This document shows positions 44,764 to 55,265 of a stretch of 64,000 nt of DNA, in pieces. Under the pieces are notes generated by a model. The model did no database searches and had not been told where the DNA came from. It was given only the letters and a program-made list of their open reading frames with translations. The position numbers were made by a program, and so were the translations under genes. The number at the start of each line of letters is the position of its first letter. Within the stretch, counting starts at the first letter, position 1. Source of the stretch: Hippopus hippopus (Eukaryota; Mollusca; Bivalvia; Cardiida; Cardiidae); assembly GCA_946811185.2 (NCBI GenBank), contig OX328096.1, positions 20,835,881 through 20,899,880 on the forward strand, given 5' to 3'.

Positions 44764-44830
44764 AGAGAAAGAGAGAGAGAGAGGAGGGGGAGGGGGGAGG
44801 GGGAAGGGGGAGGGAGGGGGGAGTGAGAGA
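44731..44830. repeat. GA-rich and G-rich low-complexity tract
   Basis: (ga)n followed by gggagg-type runs. Translations on either strand are artefacts. Confidence 0.9.
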
Positions 44831-44927
44831 AAGATATTAATTTTAACTAGGAAAGTTTTCTGCACGAGTTTATTCTTAAGAAAATTGAGAAAGGGGTACG
44901 ATGTTTTCACGACGAAAACGAATCAAG

Positions 44928-45066
44928 ATCAATGCTTTTCCACATAAACATCGGCGACGTCGAAACTAACGATCAGTCGCAAAGGAGGAATGAATCCTGT
45001 CGCAATGACTATCATCACTCTTCAGAAAGAATTTGGCCGAGGCGGTAAATCGAACCAGCTACCTTG
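44928..45066 (-). repeat. SINE family S, truncated body
   Basis: tgaatcctgtcgcaatgactatcatcac and the B-box remnant taaatcgaaccag on the minus strand. It lacks the 3' tail and most of the head. Confidence 0.65.
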
Positions 45067-45069
45067 GGT

Positions 45070-45313
45070 TACTTGACCCTTTATCACACAATGCTGGTAA
45101 CCAGCATTTCGTCGGTTTACTTCGAAAACCTCGTAACTACAGCTTGTTACAAGCTGTAGTTACGAGGTTTTCGAAGTAAACCGACGATTTTCTCCTTTTC
45201 CAAAATTTTTTATGCACTATTGCAGATAAATTCCGTCATTTCAGCCACATTCAAATTGTCATTTGCAAATGATTCTACTTTGGACGAGTCTTTAATTTTG
45301 TGTGTGGTAAAGA
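45070..45313. repeat. M1 MITE interrupted by a 77-bp palindrome
   Basis: tgaccctttatcacacaatgctggtaaccagcattt, then the foreign palindrome, then attttctccttttccaaaattttt and the right arm to gtgtggtaaagact. Confidence 0.8.
45110..45186. mobile_element. Tiny perfect palindromic insertion (37-bp arms, 3-nt loop)
   Basis: The left arm starts cgtcggtttacttcgaaaac at 45110 and ends cagcttg at 45146. The loop is tta; the right arm is its exact complement to 45186. The flanks ATTT and ATTT form a 4-bp target duplication when compared with the uninterrupted M1 core ccagcattttctcc. Confidence 0.85.
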
Positions 45314-45376
45314 CTTCACTGGCATGAACATTACCAAAGGATTATTCTCTAAAGTATTCTAAATTTCACAAGTATA

Positions 45377-45917
45377 TGAAGTACAGACACTGGTCAATAA
45401 AGCACGATGGCTTGGCAAATAATACAAATCCTCGAAGATGTTGGTTACTAAAAGCTCTAACAGATTTCGGTTGTCAGCTATGTAATCTAGAAATGATTTT
45501 ACTTTTGACCTTTTTTTTATTTTATAAGGCCATTTTCTCTAGTATTCCATGTATATCACCGTTACCAGAGCACCTTTCCATGCTTTTCTGGATACTGTTT
45601 TTTATCTGTAGTGCGCACAACACTTGTTCCAAGCCATAGTCGGCTATTCCAAATAAACCAAGTCAAAACGATGCTTTTTTTTGTAGAGAGAAGACTTTAT
45701 CATGTCTAGCCTATAATGTTTCCTCGGAAAGATTTTCCAAGAGCTGGGAATCGAACCAACTACTCGCAGGTTACTAACCCGACATGAACCTTATCTGTGA
45801 ATTCGGATTATTTCGGAAGATTATGAAGTAAAACCATTGGTCAATATCGCACGATCGCTTGGCAAACAATACAAATCCGCAAAGACGTTAACTACTAATA
45901 GCTCTGACAGATTTCTT
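45377..45917 (+). repeat. Diverged direct repeat (about 90 bp) flanking a SINE relic
   Basis: gaagtacagacactggtcaataaagcacgatggcttggcaaa at 45377 recurs as gaagtaaaaccattggtcaatatcgcacgatcgcttggcaaa at 45826, about 449 bp apart. Each copy runs on to agctctaacagatttc-like sequence. Confidence 0.7.
45525..45790 (-). repeat. SINE family S, degraded
   Basis: tatatcaccgttaccagagc, cctttccatgcttttctgg and, near 45751, tgggaatcgaaccaac (B box, minus strand). Confidence 0.6.
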
Positions 45918-45984
45918 TATCACGTTATTTATTTATCATTATTTTCCGGTAAAAACTGTCCATCCTATTTGTTTTGCTAATCTC

Positions 45985-46228
45985 TCATAACTGCTTATCA
46001 AGCGGTCCTGTGTTTTGCACTATGCCAAATGACAATTTTTAGCCTTTTCCAAACTGAAAGCATCTGCAAGACGACAAACGAAAGATACCAAAAACCTAAA
46101 ACTTGTCCTTCAAAGGATAGAGCGGGAAACAGAGAAAATGTTGTTTTCGAAAGCCTTCTTCATCATGTTCTTTAAGTGTCAGCATCGTTTGGCAAAGAGT
46201 TTTGCGACTCTGAGGGAAAAAGATTTTT
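45985..46228. repeat. M1 remnant
   Basis: ccttttccaaactgaaagcatctgcaagacgacaa and the ending tcgtttggcaaagagtttt. The palindromic core is lost. Confidence 0.5.
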
Positions 46229-46230
46229 AA

Positions 46231-46441
46231 CCTATATGCTGCTGAATAAGTGAAATGAAACTTTCAAGTCGATAGTAAAAACCCAAATTTTGTTATTTCA
46301 AAGATAAAAATTTAGGGGAAAAATTTCTCCTGATCGGACAGTGTAGATCCAAGATCAGACTGCACGTTCTGTGCAGTCTGATCTTGATCTACACTTTCCG
46401 CAAAAGGTCTTCGAGTCGCGCTTAGCAGCCTAAGGGTTAAA
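46231..46441. repeat. M2 MITE, exemplary copy
   Basis: The left end aacctatatgctgctgaataag and right end gcttagcagcctaagggtta are inverted. The core gtgtagatccaagatcagac-tgcacgttctgtgca-gtctgatcttgatctacac lies at 46341-46394. The side block gatagtaaaaacccaaattt is shared with 12430 and 50955. Confidence 0.85.
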
Positions 46442-46523
46442 ATCACTGTGAGAAACCAGTGTTTTCTCCTTTCCCCTCAGTGATTTCAATCTTTTCAATG
46501 ACATATCCAATGAATACACTTTT

Positions 46524-46752
46524 GTCATGCTTTGTGAACAGGCGCTTTACTGCATCTGCAAAATGTATCGACCATGTCAGCCAAAGCTTGATATTTGCAA
46601 GTTTTCTGCATATGAAAGGACTATTCTACCTGCAGATTCAGTCGGTTGTTAGACAGAATGGATTTTATGGATCCATAACTATGAGATGTATGCTTGGTAT
46701 AATGCATCATGGAGATGCCTTAACCCCTTTCCCTTTGCTCAGAGCGCCGCTC
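46524..46752. repeat. M3 MITE with deleted hairpin
   Basis: catgctttgtgaacaggcgc to cagagcgccgctc. Only one side of the central hairpin remains (tatcgaccatgtcagcc). Confidence 0.7.
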
Positions 46753-46775
46753 ATATCTTTGTTTAATACTCATTT

Positions 46776-47190
46776 TTAGCTCGGCTATTTTCGAAGAAAA
46801 CGACGAGTTTTTGTCATAACCCTGGCATCGTCGTCTGCGTTGTCGTCGTAGTGCGAAAATTTTGATATTTTGTAATACATTTGTTATTACTGAAGATATT
46901 TACTTCAAACTTGGGAAGGTTGTTAATTATCAAAAGGGGAACTCATACTACAGGGCAGGTAACCATCAAAATATTTTTGACACAGTTATGCTCCTTTTTC
47001 GACATAGAATTTTCGCTGAAAATCAAGCACTAGCAGCCGCGCCTTGGTACGTGCATGCGGTAATCTTTTTAGTTTTACGCCTATCTGTTGTTGCTTTAAC
47101 GATATTTTTTTTCGTAATATTAGCTGAATTTTGTGTTGTATTCGTGTACATAGCAAAACTTCAAGCCAGGATATACAAGAGTATGTGAGC
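46776..47190 (+). repeat. Dispersed repeat starting tagctcggctattttcgaag (tentative)
   Basis: tagctcggctattttcgaagaaaacgacgag...ggcatcgtcgtctgcgttgtcgtcg resembles a dispersed repeat I associate with clam genomes. A 108-residue hydrophobic frame inside has no recognisable domain and is not called as a gene. Confidence 0.4.
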
Positions 47191-47357
47191 TATCACCGCG
47201 ATATGACCAAAATAATATCGAAATAGGTGTAAATCAAAATTCAGTCAACCGGCTACAGGGTTGCACTATGAAAAAGAAGAACCAACTTCTTTCACTTGCT
47301 AATGTATTCAATGCTGATCAATACAGCAAAACCAGAATAATCCAAGACAGCGGACAT

Positions 47358-47929
47358 TATTATACTGCAAAGAAATTTCTCGTGATCTGATTGGATAATA
47401 TGCCCCGAACATATATATTATGTACCCTGGCAAAACCAACGTAAAAGCATTTTCCCTTTCGGGAGCCCCGTATACATGACTACACTTTCAACACAGCATC
47501 CAAAATGGCGGCGTCGATCAAGATTATCATCAAGATTGTGCACCAAACTGCACGTTTTACCAAGGTTTCAGTGACGTCAGTTCCCAGTGACGTCAGTTTT
47601 CATTGAATTGGGGCACTCAGAAGGGAAATTCTACTTCGTCAGCGTACTCAATTTTTGAAACCAAAAAACACGTAAGTTTCGCTTTACACACGTTGGAATG
47701 GTAAAACTTTGCAGTATAATAAATTCGTTGTACGGTCAGGTGGCAGGGGACTTGGAAACTTGTTCACGGCTGTGGTGAATCATGTCGCCCCGGGTGGCAG
47801 GGGACTTGGAAACTTGTTCACGGCTGTGGTGAATCATGTCGCCACCTCGCCTTCGGCTCGGGGCGACATGATTCACCACAGCCGTGAACAAGTTTCCAAG
47901 TCCGCTGCCACCTGACCGTACAACTAATA
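47358..47929 (+). repeat. Paralogous 0.55-kb unit P, copy 1
   Basis: Matches 54726-55265 along its length: tgcaaagaaatttctcgtga, ccctttcgggagccccgtat, ccaaaatggcggcgtcgatc, and the pair of TGACGTCA sites near 47571 and 47587. The 3' third carries a 54-bp direct repeat (starting 47739 and 47793) followed by an inverted copy to 47924. Confidence 0.85.
47739..47924. repeat. Direct plus inverted repeat, long hairpin
   Basis: ggtggcaggggacttggaaa...gaatcatgtcgcc occurs twice head to tail, then once inverted (ggcgacatgattcacc...cctgaccgtacaac). The frame through it looks like a protein repeat (GRGLGNLFTAVVNHVAPG) only because the unit is 54 bp. Confidence 0.9.
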
Positions 47930-47934
47930 GTGTA

Positions 47935-47998
47935 AATTAAAGATTAAACTGCACGTTCTGTGCAGTCTGATCTTGATCTACACTGGCCGCATAAGCAA
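47935..47998. repeat. M2 core fragment
   Basis: gtgtaaattaaagattaaactgcac / gtgcagtctgatcttgatctacac. Confidence 0.7.
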
Positions 47999-48352
47999 CG
48001 AAAGTTTTAGATAGACTAAAAAGGGTTATTATCGAACCTGGTAGGTCATTGTTGGAATACAGCTTATGTTTTTTTGGTCTCAAGACTGTAAAAAAGAATA
48101 AATTTACATATTGCCTTTATTTGTGATTATCACGGACGTTTTATATGAGTTGGGGGAATTGTCTCTCTTGTTCATGACATTTGAAGAAAATACCATCTTC
48201 TTAGTTCTAAATCTCAGCTTTATTCACACATGGTTTCTTGCTATTTGGATGACCTTTTTGTATCGGAAATATCCTTATTTCAGAATTGACGTCTTCCGAC
48301 TCTCTTGTGTCTTGTAAGAAATAAAATCACGTGACATTCTTGAATTTACTGA

Positions 48353-48590
48353 ATTGATTGATTGATTGAATGGTGTTTTACACCGCTTTCAACGATATTT
48401 CAGTCATATCACGACGACAGCTCACATATTCACTTATTTCCTGGGTTTCAACAGCACTAGGCTTGGGCTCTAAAGTTTCTGGCCCAGGGACACTCCCACG
48501 AAAAGCCCAATGGATCCAGGGCGGCTCGACCCCAGGGCCTGCAGTTTACTAGTCGTACACTTTAACACTGAGCCACTCAGCACTGCTGAA
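48353..48590 (-). repeat. SINE family S, rearranged head
   Basis: The 3' end caatcaatcaatcaattca and body are intact on the minus strand. The head region carries a different sequence (gggcctggggtcgagccgcc) with a weak B box. Confidence 0.65.
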
Positions 48591-48819
48591 TTCAGTAGAA
48601 GTAGTAGTAAGGTAAGAAGAATTTGGATGATACATATTCTTCTCAAGCTGGCCGTAAACGATGGTTGGTGTAGTTGGTGGCGGGTTAAATCAAAGAGGTT
48701 TATTTATAAAAATACTAAACTTTAAATAAAGAAATGTTACAGTAGTGCAATTCGTAAAGGCAACAGACTAGTTGTGGTAAATATCTGTAAAAGAAGAAAA
48801 CAGTTTAAGAAAACAGGGT

Positions 48820-48905
48820 CCACATTTACTAATCAATCTTAAAAACATTCTAAGTCTTGTTTTCAAGAATTTTCTAACTTTGAAAGTGACGCAGCTTCTT
48901 TGCTA
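48820..48905. repeat. M5 fragment
   Basis: agggtccacatttactaatcaatctt, ttttcaagaattttctaact, gaaagtgacgcagcttct: left half only. Confidence 0.65.
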
Positions 48906-49027
48906 AACAAAAGTAGATCTAAGCTTTGAGAGCACCAGTTCACACAAAAATAAAGACTTGGAATGTCACATGATCTATGGCACGAGTCGATAATGTTCTA
49001 TCGTATTTAAATAGGTACTTATAAAAT

Positions 49028-50010
49028 AACGTTTTATTTATTATTTCATGTTTTCCGGTAGTTTATCGAGAAAAAACGGGAATATTTTTTGATATTTCAT
49101 GGTTACAACCAGTGAAAAATACCGATTTTATTTTCTAACTCTTCAATTGAAGGCAGAAACGGTAGTTCCCGCGCACTAGTTACCTAGGTAAAATGCGCGT
49201 GCCACTCAACCAGATGGAAATATGACGTAGTGTACCCGACATTTCTCGCGCTTTACATAATATTGCACTGTTATACGCCATGGGGAATTACAGAAAAGAA
49301 CTGTACTGGATTTTGATGTAAGTCCCCCAAAGAAGGGTTACAAGCATGAAATAAATAGAATTTCTCTTTTTTCGTGAAAGATCGAAATTCATTTCATCTC
49401 GTGAACATCATCGGTAATATTTTCACTCATGGCTGCGCTACTCGTGAAAATATTACCGATGATGTTCACTCGACGAAATAAATTTCGATCTTTCACCGAA
49501 AAAACAGATATCCTCTATTTATTTCATGCTTTCCGGTAGGTTATCGAGAAATATCGGTTAAATATTTTTCGATATTTTATGGTTACGACCAGTGAAAATA
49601 CCGATTTTTATATTCTAACTCTTCAGTTGAAGGCGGAAACAGTTGTTCCAGCGCACTAGTTACCTAGGTAAAATGCGCGTGCCTCACAACCAGATGGAAG
49701 TATGACGTACTTTACCTTACATTTCTCGCGCTTGACGTAATATTGTAATGCGTTGCTATGCGGAGGGGGTACGCCACGGGGAATGACCGAAAAGAACTAT
49801 ACTGGATTTTGATTAAGTTCCCCCAGGAAGAGTTAAAAGCATGAAATAAATAGAATATTTGTTTTTTTCGGTGAAAGATCGAAATTTATTTCATCTCGTG
49901 AACATCATCGGTAATATTTTCACTCGTGGATGCGCCACTCGTGAAAATATTACCGATGATGTTCACTCGAAATAAATTTCGATCTTTCACCGTAAAAAAC
50001 AAATATCCTC
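49028..50010 (+). repeat. Two adjacent M6 repeats, about 485 bp each
   Basis: Each unit runs from tatttcatgctttccggtag through ggtagttcccgcgcactagttacctaggtaaaatgcgcg and gccatggggaattac-like blocks. Each then has a hairpin gaacatcatcggtaatattttcact / gtgaaaatattaccgatgatgttc and ends aaatttcgatctttcaccg. The second starts at about 49513. Confidence 0.85.
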
Positions 50011-50509
50011 TCTATATATATTTTGGACAAAATATGACGTCATTTTACGATTTGTGCGCTTTACTTTTTTTACTGAATGTAACCGTCCGATTTCTTCACT
50101 CAAGATTGTGAAAAAAATATTCTTTCTTGTAATTTTAAGTGTATAAAAGAAATATTGATTTGCAATAGAAAAATCTAAATACAAACCTTAAAGTACAGTG
50201 CACCACATTTTTGCAAAATATTGAAACTATCCTTTTCGATATAGATTATCAACGATGAATATATTTTAATAAAGTAAGTTTTTTTCATACAAATGCATTA
50301 GTTGGTCTTACACCCACAAACAACATGCTGCGTTGTATTTTCAAAGCAGTAAGTGGAATATATGTGCTGCGCTCTACGAAAAGATCGTGAAAGAAGTGCA
50401 TCTTGTAATTGAATTATACCAAGCAAGTGGCAGCATTAAATAAGACGGGCAATGAGTCTATCGGCAGAATCATGAACGAGAATGGTCCTTTGAGATGAAA
50501 AAAATTATT

Positions 50510-50618
50510 TGCACCAAAAAGATTCCGACCCAGGTCAGCCTGCGCGGCCTGCAATGGCTAACAAGAGTCGACACATTTTGCAGATACGTTAAACTCCCTT
50601 TTACAGACTATGGCCCAT
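50510..50618. repeat. M3 right-half fragment
   Basis: aaagattccgacccaggtcagcctgcgc... to ttttacagactatggccc, truncated at the left. Confidence 0.6.
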
Positions 50619-50622
50619 AATT

Positions 50623-50883
50623 GGCCTGCAACACGCGAAAAGGGGCATTCGGACATTTGCGTAAAGCGTCGTCATGGATCAGCCTGCGCAGTCTGCGGAG
50701 GCTAATCCGAAACGACAATTTCCGTTTTTATGTAATTTTCTGTTCTGCTCAAGTCTACTGTAGCACAAATTCTAATGTAGTCGTAAAGTGCCGTCTCGGA
50801 TTAGCCTGCGCGGACTGCGCAGGCTGATCCGAGACGACACTTTACACAAATGTCCGAATGCCCCTTTTCACGTGTTGCAAGCC
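50623..50883. repeat. M4 MITE
   Basis: ggcctgcaacacgcgaaaag at the left is inverted at the right as cttttcacgtgttgcaagcc; the pairing continues through gcattcggacatttg. Next to the right arm is a second hairpin, cgtctcggattagcctgcgc / gcgcaggctgatccgagacg. Only this copy is seen in the window. Confidence 0.85.
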
Positions 50884-50910
50884 ATATTATACAATAGTTT
50901 GATCATTAGT

Positions 50911-51117
50911 CCTTAAGGCTGCTAAATAAGTTAAATGAAACTTCCAATGCCGATAGTAACAACCTCAATGTTGCTTTTTTAAACATCATTTGGAGAAAGG
51001 TACCACCTTATCGGACAGCGTAGATCCAAGATCAGACTGCACGTTCTGTACAGTCTGATCTTGATCTACGCTGTCCGCAAAAGGTTATTGAGTTGCACTT
51101 AGCTGCCTAAGGGTTAG
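50911..51117. repeat. M2 MITE
   Basis: ccttaaggctgctaaataag to cttagctgcctaagggtta, with a core of agcgtagatccaagatcagac / gtctgatcttgatctacgct at about 51017-51072. Confidence 0.85.
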
Positions 51118-51296
51118 GTTTCCGTCACATTCTAGATACGTTATTTCTGGGCAGATAAACCCGTTTTATTGGTCATGTGTCCTACAGATCACAAAAAAGT
51201 AATCTGCAACATGTTGAAATTTACATTTTATATGTGGCATTTTACGAGCAATAATAATTATTTTGTCATTATTTACTTCTTTGATATTATAAATCA

Positions 51297-51535
51297 GGAG
51301 CCGTGTTCGCCAACCGTTCTAAATTCCATTTTTCATTTATGGTTCGATTGTAGGTTTATAGAGTAACAATTTCTTATTGGCTGAACCAATTTGGTTGAGC
51401 TAATCAGAAACTGCCTTGCTTTGAAATTAAAAAGTAAATTAAAAAAAAAAAAAAAAAACTGAAAAGTAGACTAAGAATGTTAGATCTATTAAGATTGTTT
51501 GGCAAATATGGACCCTGGATTATAAAAGTACAGTA
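51297..51535. repeat. M5 MITE
   Basis: ccgtgttcgccaaccgttct to ggcaaatatggaccctgg, with centre attggctgaaccaatttggttgagctaatcagaaac. An A-run sits at 51442. Confidence 0.7.
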
Positions 51536-51567
51536 GGATCTTTGGTTAAAGTCGTAATTATTGTTTT

Positions 51568-52008
51568 ATTTCATGCTTTTCGGAAGTTTATCCGGAAATA
51601 ATGGTGGATTATTAGGTTTGATAATTCATGGTTACGACCAGCGAAATTAAACATAAATGTTTCCGTAACTATTCAATTGAGGGTGGAAACAGTAGTTCCC
51701 GTGCACTGTTTATCTAGGTAAACAGTGTGTGCCATTCAACCAGAGGGAAATATGACGTAATTTAAGCGTATTTACTCTACATTTCTAGCGCTTTACGTAA
51801 TATTTTAATGCGTTGTTATGTGGGGGAGGTACGCCACGGGGAATTACCAAAAACCATTTTACCGGATTTTAATGAAAGTCACAACAAAAAGGGTCTAGAA
51901 GCATGAAATAAGATCGATATTCATTTCATCTCGTTAACATCATCGGTAATACCGATGATGTTCACTCGATGAAATAAATTTCGATCTTTCACAAAAAAAA
52001 AAAATCCT
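51568..52008 (+). repeat. M6 repeat
   Basis: tttatttcatgcttttcggaa to ttcgatctttcac. The hairpin is shortened to gaacatcatcggtaat-accgatgatgttc-like arms near 51937-51965 (with taacatcatcgg at the left). Confidence 0.8.
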
Positions 52009-52094
52009 CTTTTTACTTCACTTCATTTCATTTGTAGGTGCGAGAAGTTTCAGCGTGGTTCATCAATTATGATAACTGTTTTTACTTTATATCC

Positions 52095-52288
52095 AAGGCA
52101 CGTATTCACCAACCACCCATAGTTGCCCACTAAATCTAAATATCAAGATCTTTCTGAATTTTAAAGGAATACAATTCCTGAATGGCTAAACCTAATAGTT
52201 AAGTAACCGATCATAATTTGTTTTACTTTCCTTAATTTGTAATAAGGCTAGGAATGTAAATTAGAATGATTTGTAAGTACAGACTCAG
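52095..52288. repeat. M5 MITE, diverged
   Basis: gtattcaccaaccacccatag, tggctaaacctaatagttaag, and ctaggaatgtaaattagaatg. Confidence 0.55.
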
Positions 52289-52600
52289 AGCATGGCAACC
52301 TTTTATGTCCGTTGGGAAGCATGCACTTTCTTTCAGACTGGTGTTGATCTATACTCATCAATTCAAAGGTCGTTGTTTAAGATAAGCTGTAAAAGTTAGA
52401 ATTATATTGGAGAAAGGCTTAAAAATTGGTAGGGAAACTTGAAAATCTGGATTTTGTTAAAAACTAAACTCTAACGCTATGTCAGATTGTAGCTTTCAAG
52501 ATTTAAGATGCACGTCACGTGTACCAAGTAATTAAATAGTCTGAGAAGTTTCTTGGAAATATTGTGATCAATATGTTTATTTGTTACATAGGTATAATCG
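52289..52600. other. Unassigned
   Basis: Nothing recognised. Confidence 0.35.
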
Positions 52601-52601
52601 G

Positions 52602-52830
52602 ATAAACTCTTTGCCAGACGTCAAAATTCCAGACTAGTCCAAAGTGAAAGCATTTGCAAACCACATAGCAAGTGTGACTCAAAAATGAAATTTGTTTTGG
52701 GGAGGGTAGAAAACATTGTGGGAAAAGGAGAAAATGCTGGTATCCAGCATTTTCTCCTTTTCCTACAATGTTTTCGACAGTCCTTTTTTCTCGGCGTCGT
52801 TAAAAGTCGGGAGTGTGTGGTAAAGGATTA
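52602..52830. repeat. M1 MITE
   Basis: taaactctttgccagacgtc to gtgtggtaaaggatta, with core acattgtgggaaaaggagaaaatgctggt / accagcattttctccttttcctacaatgt, one central mismatch. Confidence 0.85.
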
Positions 52831-53254
52831 GATAAGACGGGCAAGATCCGGTTGTTCATTATACCAATCTTCTGCTGTTAAGAAAGCTGTTGAAGGAGAC
52901 AGTGGTGTAGTGGTAGAGCGTCGACCGCTGCCATCAAAGATACCAGAGGTACCTTTCACTAAACTGCGTAGATTTACGCAGCTTTTTTGGGGATTGGATA
53001 TACACACATGCAATCCCTGCTTTACTCAAAGGTATGAGCTGGCGTAAAGTTGTGTAAATATTTACTCAAAAGTATAGTTATGCAGTTAAGTGAATGAAAC
53101 TTGTTTTCAGACTTGATGCTTACTTATGCAAACTGCGTAGGCAGATTTCGTGCGCACGCAGTTTAGGGAAAGTTACCCCAGATTCCAATTCCGTTTCGAG
53201 CGCAGTCAATCTTTGGAAGTAACCTTGCGAGTTATGGTTGAGGTCTCTAGATGG

Positions 53255-53430
53255 GACTGTATTCACAGCCATTCTTAGTTTTATTCTCAAGAATTTATGA
53301 ATTTGAAAACAACGCGATTTCTGATTGGTTAAACCAAATGGTTTTAGCCAATCAAAAATTGTGTTTCTTTCAAACTCTAGAACTAGACTTAGAATGAAAG
53401 CAAGAATGGCTGGTGAATACCGACCCAAGA
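53255..53430. repeat. M5 MITE
   Basis: gactgtattcacagccattctta to agaatggctggtgaataccgacc; centre gatttctgattggttaaaccaaatggttttagccaatcaaaaattg. Confidence 0.8.
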
Positions 53431-53496
53431 GGCAATCATCAAGAGTGATTAATATAAGATTTAAGAACTTGTTTCACAATGGATGTAAAATGAATG

Positions 53497-53755
53497 AACC
53501 ACGCTCTGTGAAAAGGGGGCTCGATGCATCTGCAAAAAGTATCGACCCAGGTCAGCCTACGCAGTCCACGCAGGCTGACTTGGGCCTAAACTTTTTCCAT
53601 ATGGTAAATTTTCTGCATGTTTAAGGACCATTCTACTTTATGATTCAATCGGTTGTTAGACAAAATGATCTTATGGATTCATAACCATGTGATGGCTTGT
53701 TATCATGGCTAACGGAGATGCATTAAGTCCCCTTTTGCCAGAGTATGGCTCAAAT
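53497..53755. repeat. M3 MITE
   Basis: gaaccacgctctgtgaaaag to gccagagtatggctc, with hairpin cgacccaggtcagcctacgc / cgcaggctgacttgggcc near 53542-53587. Confidence 0.85.
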
Positions 53756-54260
53756 AGGATCAGACTGAAACAGAGCTGTTATATGACAACCGATCGAACA
53801 AATGCTACAACTTCACAAACGTGAGCTCCGTAACATAGCTTTGAAGGGTCTTGCGTATCTCAGTGTCTATGGAATAGTATTCGCAACCTAGAGACCCCGG
53901 GGAGATTTGTGGTCGATTTAAGACCGGAAACAACCACAGTGACGTCTTGCATAGCCTCCGGAGAATGAAATGCATTTTCTATCCGTCGTAATCTGTGCAA
54001 TATTGCATAACCGTCAGGGGCAACATTTGGCATGGAGATACAAGAATGATTATAGTTTCAAAAAATGAAGATAAAATTGGTAAAAAAACTGGATGAAAAC
54101 GAGTAAAGATGTATTTTAATAAACGATAAGAGTACAGTTTTTACGTAAAATAGCTATACCGATGGATTTCGAAATAACTGTTTTGTAAAGAGAAATAGTG
54201 TCTTCCATTACGCTACTGATGGAGTCTGATCTAATCTATTTGTGTACAGACCCTTTCTTT
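53756..54260. other. Unassigned
   Basis: No gene or recognised repeat. Confidence 0.35.
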
Positions 54261-54261
54261 C

Positions 54262-54500
54262 TTTATTAATTCTTGACCAGACGACAAACTTTTTAGATAT
54301 GTCCAAGTTGAAAGCATTTGCAATTGACAAATTTAATGTAACTAAAACGAGGGCCGTTGTTTTTGAGTGGTAGGAACAATCTGTTGGAAAGGATAAAGGC
54401 TGTTTACCAACACTTTTTTTCTCTAAACTTACAATGTTTTTCGAAACCTGTCATCCTCTGGTCTTTAAATCACAGGAATTTTTGGCAGAGGGGTAATTCT
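54262..54500. repeat. M1 MITE, degenerate
   Basis: ttcttgaccagacgacaaac, ccaagttgaaagcatttgcaattgacaaattt, weakened core ggctgtttaccaacac. Confidence 0.65.
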
Positions 54501-54725
54501 TTACACTCTACCACACAATCTAAAGCATTAACGACCCTGTGAAAGAAGACCTTTGAAACCAGGGTTGGAAAAGTTGCTGGCAAACTGTCCCAGACAGATC
54601 TTAACACAAATTCGCAGTGGACATCTTCACCACTCTAGTGTCATTTATCGACTGGAACTTACTCTATCTCTGTAACAAAAGGATTTTAAGATCCTTTCCC
54701 TACGATAGACGGCTTAACAAATACT

Positions 54726-55265
54726 ATTATTATACTGCAAAGAAATTTCTCGTGATCTAATTGGATAATATGCCCCGAACATATATATCATCTACACTGG
54801 CAAAACCAACGTAAAAGCAGTTTCCCTTTCGGGAGCCCCGTATACATGACTACACTATCAACACAACATCCAAAATGGCGGCGTCGATCAAGATTAACAT
54901 CAAGATTATGCGCCAAACTGCATGTTTTAGCACGTTTTACCAAGGTTTCAGTGACGTCAGTTCCCAGTGACGTCAGTTTTCATTGAATTGGGCACTCAGA
55001 AGGGAAATTCTACTTCGTCAGCGTACTCAATTTTTGAAAAAAAAAAAAACAGGTAAAATTCGCTTAACACACGTTGGAATGGTAAAACTTTGCAGTATAA
55101 TAAATTCGTTGTACGGTCAGATGGCAGGGGAATTGGAAACTTGTTCACGGCTGTGGTGAATAATGTCGCCCCGAGCCTTCGATGGCAGGGGTCTTGGAAA
55201 CTTGTTCACGGCTGTGGTGAATAATGTCGCCCCGAGCCTTCCCTACCATCTGACCGTACAACTAA
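54726..55265 (+). repeat. Paralogous 0.55-kb unit P, copy 2
   Basis: Counterpart of 47358-47929, with TGACGTCA twice near 54952-54978. Its 3' part has a direct repeat with a 61-bp period (atggcagggg at 55121 and 55182). Its ends gttgtacggtcagatgg and ccatctgaccgtacaac are inverted, but it lacks the large inverted copy found at 47858-47924. Confidence 0.85.

Noticed and set aside
44686..44947. GA-tract frames (Pro/Ser/Leu-rich or Arg/Glu/Gly-rich)
   Set aside because: Microsatellite translation.
46862..47188. 108-codon hydrophobic frame that could suggest a small membrane protein
   Set aside because: It overlaps what looks like a dispersed repeat (tagctcggctattttcgaag) and has no recognisable family.
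47709..47915. Repeated GRGLGNLFTAVVNHVAPG frame
   Set aside because: Created by a 54-bp direct repeat followed by its inverted copy.
53325..53624. 99-codon frame
   Set aside because: Covers the junction of an M5 and an M3 MITE.
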